The position numbers and the translations under genes were made by a program. Positions 9,535 to 19,970 of a stretch of DNA of 64,000 bases are shown one piece after another. The notes under the pieces are model-generated. The model ran no database searches and was not told the origin of the DNA. It was given only the letters and a program-made list of their open reading frames with translations. Each line of letters begins with the position of its first letter. Position 1 is the first letter of the stretch. This DNA comes from Omphalotus guepiniiformis (Eukaryota; Basidiomycota; Agaricomycetes; Agaricales; Omphalotaceae). The DNA is taken from assembly GCA_028554645.1 (NCBI GenBank), contig JAQOOI010000012.1, positions 1 through 64,000 of the forward strand, written 5' to 3'.

Positions 9535-12500
9535 ATGAGCTCTCCTTCACAGTCTCCGTCTCCTTCACAGTCTCCCAATCCTGGCGAACAGCCAGCTCTC
9601 GTTCACCAACAGCAGGTCAGTCTCACTGAATTTATTGATGGGCTGGATGCCTGCCGTGATTCTATGATACCAGGTGGTGACCTGTCGATTCCTTGGGACC
9701 AGTTTGATATGCGCTCGGTCCAGACATATATTAACCTGGTGCTTTCTGGCACCACCGGCGGCTCTACCACTACTCAATACGATATTCTTCAAGTCGGTGA
9801 TCCGAACAACTTAGTTGAATCGGAAGGCCGCCTCGTACAGGACGCGGACTCGGCGCTCATTTTCGCTGTCGATTTTCCGTGGCAGGCAGCATTCGATGTG
9901 TATACCACCTACCGTCAGTACAAATCGCTCGGAGCACATCTCCATGCCACAGTTAGCTTTGAGGTAAGTGTGGTTCCCCCTTTTGACCCTAAACCCAGAT
10001 TCAAACCTTACCAACCACAGGATCCAGATAATGCAGGTGCTAGCATTGAACGGGACCCTGGAAACGATCCCAATGTCCACTGGGGGGTCTGCGGAGACAG
10101 CGGTCGGAACTATATCTATCTCATGCTTCCGAATGCTAAGGAGATTGAGGACGAAGCCATTATTCATACTGCACTGTATGATGCTGGGTACCAGGCAGCC
10201 AGGCAGCATATGCCAGACAGCGCTGCCACTTGGAGTCCTACATACACGTCTGAAGCGCACCGCTCTCGCGGTTTCAACCCGCGAGCGCGCATGAGCGAAT
10301 CGCGGAAGTCCATTCCATTCTTCGCGGCACAGTTGTTCGCTGACAGCGTGCTCGATTCGGTAGCGCAACATGATTGGGGGCGCTCCGCATACTGGTTCAT
10401 CCAAATCCGCGGTGCGAAAGATACCACTCGCCATGAGGGCAATGGGAATAGCCTGCGAGTATGGGTAAATGACATGCTTCGGCATGTGGACATCTCCCTC
10501 GCTGTAATCTTTGTGGATGTTGCTACGGAGATACATCTACCTGCTGGCTGGTCATGCATGCCAGCCCGTGCTTATGGCGCACATGAGAGACTCGCCCTGA
10601 AACTCTGGGGCATCGACTCCACCATGTTCAACTCTGGAAGCTACGAGGTCGATCTCTGGGCTGGGTGCAGTGATATTGCAGGTTTCAGGTGCAACTATAA
10701 GAACCCAGTCACTGCCAACCATATTTCATACACCCAAGTGTACACCACAGACAAGTTTCAGACATACCATCTTGGTTCCAGTCAGTACAACGCAATGCAT
10801 CTGAGAGGTGGTGATGTCCTCAAAATGAAAGGTCCAGAACCTGACAGTGTTCCCCAATGTATTCATATGGTCTATGCTGCACTGTGCGACAATCAGCAGG
10901 CCCGGACACCCTCGGTGTTGAGGTGTGAAGCGCGTGTGCCTCTTGGGCACGTTGAATCGGTCCAGATGAATGACCTTCGACGTGAGGACTTTGAAGACTG
11001 TGTTCATGTGATAGACACTAGTACTGTCTGGTGAGCTCATTCTATGTCATGTTATCTGGCTATTCACATAGTTGCCTGTAGGGCTTGGCGGATTCATCGC
11101 CTAACGGCGTGCATGATGCTGCTCCGATATGCCGCCGGCGTCCGACGGGATGTCCGAAAGGAACCTGAGCCACTGACCTTAGTGGCAGGAGCCATCTATC
11201 TGTTCAACACCATTCATTCCCGTCCGGGCACAATGCAGTGGGACCGGCACCTCTGCCGTGTCATCTTCCCCCATGTCAGTGTGGAGGAGGACCCTGCCAA
11301 TCGGGACCTGATGTTCACCATGCCCTCCAGGGACGACGACGAAGTGCCTGCAATCCCCCGCGGTGCTATCTTCTTCCCTCAGATTATCTATCCAGAGCCA
11401 CATGTAACTGATTCATTGCGGTTCAGGTATGGGGGTTTTGAGCTCTCCACTGCCTCCCTGGCTAAATTTTTTGGTATGAAATGGGACACAATGACTGGGT
11501 TGTTTACCCACCTGACCTTGTCCGACCGGCATGCCACGGGACATCTGTCAAAGCGTCCGGGAAAACGCACGCTTGCTATTGCCACGCGTGCCCTCACTCT
11601 ACCATCCGGCATGGCTTCGTTTATGGTCTCACGCACACCGCCCCCAATCGAGCTAGCTCCGGATGCCCCGTCGGGAATGATGCGCGGGGAGGATGAGAGT
11701 GAGCCGCAGATAGACATTGGTCAGCTTTTCATGGAACTCCTGACGCAAGTTGTCGGACGCATCGGCGTCAACAAGGTTGGGCTCCGGTACCTCAATCTGG
11801 ACGAGCGGCAGGTTGTTGACGTCGGGCTTCAAACGTTCCGGGACATGAACCTCTCCACCTATTTCCACACTTACCAGTACCGGCGTGATGCGGCGGGGTG
11901 GGGTCGCATTCGCAACACTTTGTTTCCAGCATTACATGATATGGTCACTTATGCTGAAGGCCAAGGCTGGGCACAGCTCCCAGCCTTCAAGCAGTATATT
12001 TCTCTGAGGACTGATATTGCCATGGGGCCTAACCCCAGCAACTTCGAGCCCATTCATGACTTTTGCACCAAATTGTTCGACAGCTTGAAGTGGTTCCCAG
12101 CAGTTACCAAAGACAAACTCCACTCTTACCGATTGTCTGGGGCACCAGTGTGGACCACATTATATGTTGGATCTCTGGTACCAAAGAATGGGGTAGTGAT
12201 CCTGCTGAATCCTCGCTTCAAGGACAAGGTCACCACCTTGCCACACCGACCGCCAACCCTGGATGACGCTGCTAGGGAGGCCCGTCATCTTCAGCGGGAG
12301 CAACGCCGGGAGGCGATGCGCAATCATCAAATCGGAGCACCAGAGCTCCTTGGACAGGCTGTTGGGGAATATGATGGTGAGAGTGACCCAGAAGAGGAGC
12401 GGCAACCATTGGGACCGCCAGACCGGGACCTAGTCCACTTATATCGTACCCTGGCGTTAAGATCCAAGGGTGGTCGTATGTTGGTCGCCCCTGCGCGTGC

Positions 12501-12552
12501 CCCTGCCAGAGTGGGGGCCGCCGCAGCCATCAACGAAAATGGGTGGCGGTGA
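9535..12552 (+). CDS. orphan protein of about 969 aa, function unknown
   Basis: Two open frames of 499 and 502 codons follow each other with only nine bases between the first stop and the second ATG. A good intron (11031-11081, GTGAGC..TGTAG, 51 nt) removes that stop and joins them in frame. A second candidate intron at 9964-10020 (GTAAGT..CACAG, 57 nt) is in frame either way. The spliced exons 9535-9963, 10021-11030 and 11082-12552 give about 969 residues. The N-terminus is a Ser/Pro/Gln-rich tail. The rest looks globular, without a signal peptide or membrane segment, and the last 120 residues are charged (DPEEERQPLG). I recognise no family or catalytic motif. The start codon sits directly behind 15 consecutive C. 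Its surroundings are repeats, so it may be a lineage-specific gene or the cargo of an unrecognised element. Confidence 0.6.
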
Positions 12553-12660
12553 TGACGACTCTGAGAGAGGGTGCCCGGCCGGTATCAAGGAAGCATGACT
12601 CATGTGCCTTATGTGCCATTTGTCCTGGTAATCAGAGATAGTAGTGAAGTTAGTTTAGTT

Positions 12661-13080
12661 TCGAAGCCCTCCTAGTCCATACCTCTCCGTGGAGCTCCGA
12701 GAGTATGGGTTATGGGGGAGTATGGGTGAGTAGGGAGATGACGTAAAAACATTGATACCACAAAAAAGCATGTTATTTGCATAGATTGAATTATCATGTG
12801 TCCTTGAATTACTGATTGGCTATGTACAAGAGAAATACTGGGTGATATGAGTATCAACCATGGAACAAGTTTCTGCTATAGATGTGTGATGACCAAATGT
12901 GGCGAGAAGACTTTCCAGCTTGCCAGGAAATGGTTCATGTGCATTAATTAATGGTCAGATCATTGGTCTCAACAGATTTTCTCCCTGCTACTTAGTATGA
13001 TCCTGGCAACGATGACGTAATCATAGTTTCTATATATGGAGGTAATGGGTGGATAGGGCTATGGACTAGGAGGGCTTCGA
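12661..13080. mobile_element. MITE-like unit with perfect 20-bp terminal inverted repeats
   Basis: TCGAAGCCCTCCTAGTCCAT at 12661-12680 is matched exactly, as its reverse complement, at 13061-13080. The 420-bp interval holds no protein-like frame. No target duplication is obvious at the borders, so the superfamily is left open. It begins about 108 bp after the stop of the orphan gene at 9535-12552, so it may contribute to that gene's 3' region. Confidence 0.5.
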
Positions 13081-13113
13081 CTGTATGTAGAAAAGGCAGT
13101 ATGAAGGGTCAGT

Positions 13114-13497
13114 CTACCAGGCCTTTTTGAAAGTGTTGAGCCAGTATGCCAGCTTGACCTTTGTTGCTGGCGTTGGCACGAACACTCGACCGGTCGAGCG
13201 AGCGAGCCCCACCGCGGCATGCCGTGTCTTGCCTCCAAAACTCAACAATCTGGTTTTGGACCGTGTTTGAGGTCCAGCCTGGGGCGTTGTCGGCGGCTGG
13301 CCTCCGGCGGCTCCTCCGGCTCCACCTGCGGGAGGGTTGGGGGGTTGGCTCGGACCACCGGGGCCGGGTGGGAACTCGGTGGAGTCGTCTCTGGAGTGGG
13401 TACTCCTGGTCCCGGCTCTCCTGCCCATGCGTATCCCTGCCACCACTGCATTCTCCAGCAACGAGTATCGATCGACGAACTCCCTGTTTCTCACCAA
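13114..13497 (-). CDS. hypothetical Pro/Gly-rich small protein
   Basis: An uninterrupted 127-codon frame starts at an ATG and ends in TAG. The middle is rich in Pro, Gly and Ala (PPNPPAGGAGGAAGG) and is followed by a basic segment (RSKTRLLSF). The GC-rich composition differs from the surrounding AT-rich repeats. Overlapping frames on the plus strand are similar in length, and without homologues or splice evidence this remains a weak prediction. No function can be assigned. Confidence 0.3.
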   Translation of the reverse strand: MVRNREFVDRYSLLENAVVAGIRMGRRAGTRSTHSRDDSTEFPPGPGGPSQPPNPPAGGAGGAAGGQPPTTPQAGPQTRSKTRLLSFGGKTRHAAVGLARSTGRVFVPTPATKVKLAYWLNTFKKAW

Positions 13498-13842
13498 TGA
13501 TTTTTGAATGGATTTTGAGGTGGAAGATATGGAAGGTAGTGGTTAGAGGTCAAGAGTGTTCTTAGTTATGCATCAATCAATTCTCGATATTTAACCCAGC
13601 AGCAAATCAGGTACAAGCATTCGTAAACAGTGATGTTTTGTTGTTGTTGGCGTTGTCGTAGTCTCCATCCTAGTCTAGTTTCAACCACGCCATCATAGCC
13701 GTTGCGCACCAGTTACTCTTTTGGGAGGTTATGCTGAAATCACATGTGTCACGTGGCAACATTATTAGGTCTATTAGCCCCTAACCCAATAACCCAATAG
13801 TCTCCAAGTGCATTGCTTGTAGTATACAATTTGAGTGTAGCT

Positions 13843-16256
13843 CTACCGTACAAGGCAGTTTGTGCAGTGCCTATCCTGGAGTATTGGCGGAGGCCTTCCG
13901 GAGCACGCCTCGGCTCTCCGGACACATTCACAGATTGTGTACTGCCTGCGGGGGGGCCTGTGAACGTGTGAACTTCCCCGGTCAACAACTTCTGGGTGGA
14001 GCCAGGCAGGACAATCATGTTGTGTATGCCACAGCGAAGACACTGCCTGCTGGTGGCAGTGCACAAAGTGCGCACTGCTCAGAAGGCTCCTGTGCTGAGT
14101 TTCTGTGTGAGGAAGAGAGCTCCAGTGAGTTCCTGAACCCGTGCACAAATTGTGTACTACCCAGCCTGCTCCTATGCCCTTGGATGACAACAACACTGGG
14201 CACAAATTCAGAGACAGTCCAAGACTCAGCGCTGCAGCCAGCCTCAATGTCACTGTGTGTTGAGTATGCAATTTAGGCACTGCCCATCACCGGAAGGCCA
14301 CTCCACCTAGAAGCATGATAAGGCAGTATCCAATCCGGGGACCACGTCCTGCAAACAGTACACAGTGTCAGTTGAATGCAACAGGTGAAGCTAGAGTGCA
14401 CAGATTGTGTATGGCACCTGTCCGAAAGGCAGTGTTCAGTGCCCCTGATGAATGCGTGCGCAAATTGTGTACTGCCTGTCCTGCTCCTAGGCATCAGCAT
14501 CAGGTGTCCGGTGTGCACAGCAGTTAACAACTTGATGAAGCTATATGTAATTGCTCATGAATAAATAAGTAAATAAGTAAATATCTCTGGTGCCTGACAA
14601 TCGTTGCGCTGTAGCAGTGCGCAAATTGCATACTCGCTCTCCAGAGGGGTCCCAGGGAGAGAAACTGTGCACTACATCCTGCGGGCAATATAGCAGTACA
14701 TGTAAATTGGTGGAAGTCCGCATACTAGGCAGAATGTAGATTGTGCCCACCGAAAGAGAGTCCGGTCGGAAGTTAGTACACAATTTGTGCACGTCCGCAG
14801 CCTGGCCGCCTCAAGGCCAGGCAGTCGGTCGGAAGTTAGTACGCAATTCGTGCACCTCCGCAGCCTGGCCACCCCAAGGCACCGACTGCCTGGCCTTGAG
14901 GCGGCCAGGCTGCGGACGTGCACAACTTGTGTACTAACTTCCGACCGACTGCCTGGTGTCAGTTGAATGCAACAGGTGAAGCTAGAGTGCACAGATTGTG
15001 TATGGCACCTGTCCGAAAGGCAGTGTTCAGTGCCCCTGATGAATGTGTGCGCAAATTGTGTACTGCCTGTCCTGCTCCTAGGCATCAGCATCAGGTGTCC
15101 GGTGTGCACAGCAGTTAACAACTTGATGAAGCTATATGTAATTGCTCATGAATAAATAAGTAAATAAGTAAATATCTCTGGTGCCTGACAATCGTTGCGC
15201 TGTAGCAGTGCGCAAATTGCATACTCGCTCTCCAGAGGGGTCCCAGGGAGAGAAACTGTGCACTACATCCTGCGGGCAATATAGCAGTACATGTAAATTG
15301 GTGGAAGTCCGCATACTAGGCAGAATGTAGATTGTGCCCACCGAAAGAGAGTCCGGTCGGAAGTTAGTACACAATTTGTGCACGTCCGCAGCCTGGCCAC
15401 CCCAAGGCACCGACTGCCTGACCTTGAGGCGGCCAGGCTGCGGACGTGCACAAATTGTGTACTAACTTCCGACCGACTGCCTGGCCTTGAGGCGGCCAGG
15501 CTGCGGACGTGCACGAATTGCGTACTAACTTCCGACCGACTGCCTGGCCTTGAGGCGGCCAGGCTGCGGACGTGCACAAATTGTGTACTAACTTCCGACC
15601 GGACTCTCTTTCGGTGGGCACAATCTACATTCTGCCTAGTATGCGGACTTCCACCAATTTACATGTACTGCTATATTGCCCGCAGGATGTAGTGCACAGT
15701 TTCTCTCCCTGGGACCCCTCTGGAGAGCGAGTATGCAATTTGCGCACTGCTACAGCGCAACGATTGTCAGGCACCAGAGATATTTACTTATTTACTTATT
15801 TATTCATGAGCAATTACATATAGCTTCATCAAGTTGTTAACTGCTGTGCACACCGGACACCTGATGCTGATGCCTAGGAGCAGGACAGGCAGTACACAAT
15901 TTGCGCACGCATTCATCAGGGGCACTGAACACTGCCTTTCGGACAGGTGCCATACACAATCTGTGCACTCTAGCTTCACCTGTTGCATTCAACTGACACT
16001 GTGTACTGTTTGCAGGACGTGGTCCCCGGATTGGATACTGCCTTATCATCCTTCTAGGTGGAGTGGCCTTCCGGTGATGGGCAGTGCCTAAATTGCATAC
16101 TCAACACACAGTGACATTGAGGCTGGCTGCAGCACAGAGTCTTGGACTGTCTCTGAATTTGTGCCCAGTGTTGTTGTCATCCAAGGGCATAGGAGCAGGC
16201 TGGGTAGTACACAATTTGTGCACGGGTTCAGGGACTCACTGGAGCTCTCTTCCCCC
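13843..16256. repeat. giant inverted repeat (foldback) packed with near-palindromic 17-mers
   Basis: The left arm at about 14113-14872 pairs with the right arm at about 15492-16251. Matching positions always add up to about 30364, so the dyad centre is near 15182. The arms are about 760 bp and almost identical. The spacer contains a direct copy (offset 591 bp) of part of the left arm, so some segments occur three times. Throughout, a near-palindrome of the type GTGCACAAATTGTGTAC recurs more than 20 times in both orientations, for example near 14141, 14457, 14776, 14918, 15448, 15574, 15895 and 16207. Many copies are followed by TGCC or preceded by GGCA. To the left of the arms, 13843-14112 has further copies with no right-hand partner. 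No gene is evident; the open frames are by-products of the repeats. Confidence 0.85.
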
Positions 16257-16488
16257 TTCCCCTGCCAATAAAAACCCCCAGGGTTGGGAACCCTACTCAC
16301 TTTTCCTATATAACCCTAACCCTAAGTCTGACCCTACTCATCCTACTCACCCTAGTCTGTCTGACCCTATTGGCCCTGCCTTTCAGACCCTATGTTAGAC
16401 CCTACTAGTCTCTAATAACCCCTGGCAGGCTCTGGCCAAGACGAAAGGGCGAAAGTGTCCAGTATATAGAAAGCTGCAATGAATCTTA
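16257..16488. repeat. degenerate ACCCTA array (telomere-like) before the Harbinger element
   Basis: From about 16300 to 16410 the plus strand carries two perfect telomere-type units (AACCCTAACCCTAAG). These are followed by looser repeats of GACCCTA and TACTCACCCTAG type, and the C-rich strand reads 5'->3'. The array sits between the foldback repeat and the TTA target site at 16486-16488. It may be a fossil of telomeric sequence or simply a low-complexity array. Confidence 0.45.
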
Positions 16489-16682
16489 GGCTATGTTCGG
16501 CAGCCAGCCCACGGTTACACGCACCAGCCCAAATTACTCAATTTGGGGCCCGCTTGTACCGGAGCTGGCTCAGCCCAGAATCACACGTCACAAGGCCGCA
16601 TTTGGTAGTCGCTTAGTCATACTTTCAGTAGCTCGAAAAATGCATCATTTCTGCTTTTTGCTCTCTGTTCTCCATTCCTTCC

Positions 16683-18043
16683 ATGCCTGGGCGCCCTTCT
16701 GATCCTGAGGAGGCCAAAAAATGGCTCATAACTATTGTAGCCACTATCACACAGTATATCACCCTTGTTATGCAGCTGTATCTCAATCCACTGTACTGGA
16801 AGCAGGAGTATCATACTTCTGCATTGTCTGGGCATGGTTGGGTTCAAGAACTTATACGGGGCCATCCAGATCGCATATATACCCAGCTAGGTATGCGGCT
16901 GCATGTCTTCTTTGCACTCATATCACAGTTGCGTCTCATGGGTCTTGAGGACTCCAAGTATATCACTCTGGAGGAAAGTGTTGCTATTTTTCTCTATACC
17001 TGCGTCACAGGCCTGGCATTTGATCATGTTGCGGAGAGGTTCCAACATAGCAAAAGCACTATATCTGAGTAAGTTGATATTTGGTTATAATTCTTCAAGA
17101 AGTCTCACTATGGGTATGAATTTCAGGCACTTTCGGATGATTCTTGATGTCCTATCATCGTCTGCGTTTTACGACAAGTTTGTTTGTCTTCCGACATCAG
17201 ATGCTCCTGTTCCTTTGGAGATCCAATCAAACAAGAAATGGTTTCCATTCTTCAAAGATGTCCTTGGTGCTATAGATGGTACTCATATCAACTGCTGTCC
17301 CTCTGCTGCTGATCGCCAAGCAGCACGTGATCGAAAGGGAGGTGTTACGCAGAACTGTCTTGCAGTAGCATCTATGGATATGCGGTTCTTATTCTTTGTT
17401 AGCGGTTGGGATGGATGTGCAGCCGATGCAACTATGTATACACAGGCGCGTTTGAAGGATTTTTTTATCCCTGAAGGGCGATGCTACCTTGCAGATGCTG
17501 GCTTTGGTATCTGTGATGCTCTTCTTGTTCCCTACCGAGGTGTTTGGTATCATTTGCAGGAATCCTATAGGGCACAACAAAGGTTTGTCTTTGATTGTTT
17601 ATATATGTGTTCAATCTTTTAAATAAATTTCTACTCAAAGGCCTGTTACATCTCAGGAGTTATACAATCTTCGACATGCGTCTGCTCGGAATATTGTTGA
17701 ACGCATATTTGGTGTAATCAAGAAATGATGGGCTATTCTCACCAGACCACCACGATGCTCTATGGACATTCAGGCTCGCATTCCTCCTGCTCTTGCTGCT
17801 CTTCACAATTTCATTCTTCAACATGACCATAATGATCTGCGGACATATCTCAATCAGGCTGATTGCTACAACGAGCAACCTGGAGTGCGCAATCAGGCTG
17901 ATATTGGAAGTCTGGCAGAAGGTCTCACAGGTCGTGCAGAAAAGCGCAGGGCAGAACTCAAGCGAGACTCCATTGCTAAAGATATGTGGGATAGCTACCA
18001 ACTAGTACTTGCAGAACGAGAAGTACCTATGGGTATAGAGTAA
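16683..18043 (+). pseudogene. PIF/Harbinger DDE transposase with a premature stop
   Basis: Exons 16683-17068, 17127-17582 and 17641-18043 join in frame. The product is a HARBI1-type DDE nuclease. A helix-turn-helix-like N-terminal part ends in FQHSKSTISE. The first catalytic Asp lies in GAIDGTHI, the second in YLADAGFG, and the Glu in ARNIVERIFGVIKK. Directly after IKK, near 17726, the frame meets TGA, yet homology continues without a shift (WAILTRPP, then IQARIPPALAALHNFI) to 18043. The family normally has Arg or a similar residue here, and CGA to TGA is one transition, so this copy is probably inactivated by a point mutation. It would normally cut and join the terminal repeats together with the Myb/SANT protein encoded by the adjacent gene. 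Confidence 0.85.
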
Positions 18044-18056
18044 ATAGGTATATGAA

Positions 18057-19210
18057 TCAGAAATGATTACTTGCACGCTTAAGCAATGCATGACCAACAG
18101 CAAGGCGCATGTCATCAGATGCAGAGCTATAGGCATCAGCTGCAGCAACATCCTGAGAGAAAAGAATGTGCAACTGAACCTTCTCCTCATCTGTCAACAT
18201 TGCTTCACCAAGATCAAAGGAGAATTCATCATCATCATTACTACCCTTCTTCTCCCGGAGCAACACTTGAGCCTTCGCCTTGCGATCAGGAGATGCTTCA
18301 CCCTTTCTGCCAAAGGCATCTCGAATCGCATCACTGATAGAGCGCACAGAATGGCTCATACTGAGTATAGCCTCAGGACCAGTGATCTTTGGATGCTTTG
18401 CACTGTAGGACATGCTGCTATCCTCAGCACTAGCACGTTTGCCAAGTGACGCAGAAGGCAAACGAACAGGAGTCATAGGAGGAGCCTGAGTCTAAAATTG
18501 ATATTAGTCAGAAATTAGCAATAGAGAAATCAAGAACACACCTGAACCTCAGGCTCTTCCTCACTACCAGAATCAGAGTCATTAGCCACATCAGGCTCAC
18601 CAGTCTGAGAGTCGGGAAACTGCATATCAGATACAGAAGCAGTAGTGGCCTGAGGACTCTGTGTAGCAGGCGCAGCAGTAGAGGTCACATCTGAAGCAAT
18701 GCTAGTGGCCTGAGATGGATTGAAAACATACTGCCCAGAGACCTTACGCGGAACAACGTCGTTCATGCAATCATACAGTGGCCATCCCTTGTTTCGAAAG
18801 GGTTTGACCTTTGTATGAACCTTGACATACGCATTCCAGACATGTGCATTGTGCTCTCCGATATCACATCCCCGGTCATTGGTGTATGTGAAGCCAGAAG
18901 CCTGCCCATCAACAATCTTCCGCAGCTCCTCGTAAATTGCCTTAAGCTTCACTGTCTATTAGCACTATAACTAATAGAAAGAATGGACACATACATTGCG
19001 GAATTTCTGCTGAATAGAGTTTGCAGTTTGTACCCCACCCTTTGAAGGATTGGGAACCTTCTCTGCCATACATGCAGCAGCATTGTTGAGAAAGGTCTTG
19101 TCAGGACTACCACCTTCACCAAGGGAAAATCGGTTCTCATGGAAGAAGTCCACCAGGTGATTAAGGTCAGAATCGGACCAGCTTGCATCATTGGAGCGAT
19201 CTCGGGCCAT
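18057..19210 (-). CDS. Harbinger-associated Myb/SANT-like DNA-binding protein
   Basis: This gene runs towards the transposase gene and ends 14 bp from it. Three coding blocks are visible: from 19210 (MARDRSNDASWSDSDLN) down to about 18994, from about 18950 to 18542, and from about 18491 to 18057. The N-terminus has a trihelix/Myb-SANT-like domain: the W in ASWSDSDLN, the helix LVDFFHENRFSLGEGG, then NSIQQKFRN and the KLKAIYEELRKI segment with a GFTYTNDRG loop. This is the usual DNA-recognition partner of Harbinger transposases. A Ser/Thr/Glu-rich linker and a basic segment (KRASAEDSS, AKHPK) follow. No internal stop was seen, unlike the neighbouring transposase. Exact inner exon borders are approximate. 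Confidence 0.78.
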
Positions 19211-19377
19211 CTGAGTGAATAGAAGTAATGAATGTATGTAAAAGCGAGTGAATAGAAGCCAGTAATAGAGTGGAAGATGAACAAAAAGATTAAAAAGATT
19301 AATTATTGATAAACGCGACGCGGCTCAATGTATGACTAAGCAACTACCAAATGCGGCCTTGTGACGTGTGATTCTGG

Positions 19378-19385
19378 GCTGAGCC
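19378..19385. repeat. left 8-bp target-site duplication of the KDZ element (GCTGAGCC)
   Basis: GCTGAGCC is repeated exactly at 30839-30846, directly beyond the other end of the KDZ element. The Harbinger left terminal repeat contains the same octamer once, as its complement, without interruption. This proves where the KDZ element inserted. Eight-base duplications are known for KDZ/Zisupton elements. Confidence 0.93.
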
Positions 19386-19867
19386 CACCTCGACATCACT
19401 ATTTGATAATATTATAAGACTGCCGAAGTACCCCGGTTAGGCAATTATCTATGACCAAAAGTCGTGTATTCCCACTAAGTGCCAACAATTCCCTGAATAA
19501 AGGTGAGTTATTTCTATTCAGGAAGGAGTCCAGCCCGCGGTCGATGCTGATGTCGTTGACAAGTGCCACAGGCCCTACTCGGCACATCCCGAGGTTTCCC
19601 ACCGTCACTCGCACCTCGGCAAACGTCTCCAGCTGTGTTCGCTACCATCACTAGGGCCCCGCTCATCGCTCCCCGCCTCCCGCTCGTGCGCTCTCGCTTA
19701 GATGCGCCAGACTCTATTACGGCAATTCCCGTGGGTTTCTCACCATCGTTCATACGGTCGCACGCTCTCGCTTGTGTTAGGATCACGGCCCGCTCACTAC
19801 GTCGCTCGCTTAATAGCTCAACGCCATATCAGATCCCGCTCATCATCCCGCCGCCTCTCGTTTTCGT
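19386..19867 (+). repeat. left terminal inverted repeat of the KDZ element
   Basis: The 482-bp repeat matches 30357-30838 inverted. Similarity ends abruptly at CTCTCGTTTTCGT, after which the two sides differ. It is rich in GCTC/GAGC words (CGCTCGCTT, CGCTCGTGCG), which could act as repeated transposase contact points. The open frames it contains (90 and 71 codons) occur identically at the other end and are not genes. Confidence 0.92.
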
Positions 19868-19970
19868 CGCGTCGCGTAGTCTCTTAACATGATGTTATTC
19901 AGAACTGCACAGGACATTTCAATACACTTATTTCACTACATGCTTACATGGCTGTACAAATGTAAGTCTA

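Noticed and set aside
11031..11081. Two separate genes or a bicistronic message at 9535-12552
   Set aside because: A standard intron with matching phase joins the frames, which is simpler than two adjacent genes nine bases apart.
14541..15823. Several 60-150-codon frames with repeated SLAASRPGS-type segments
   Set aside because: They are translations of the foldback repeat and occur in mirrored form on both strands.
19514..19892. 90- and 109-codon frames at the left KDZ end, repeated at 30122-30710
   Set aside because: They lie inside the terminal inverted repeats and are identical at both ends; they are by-products of the repeat, not genes.
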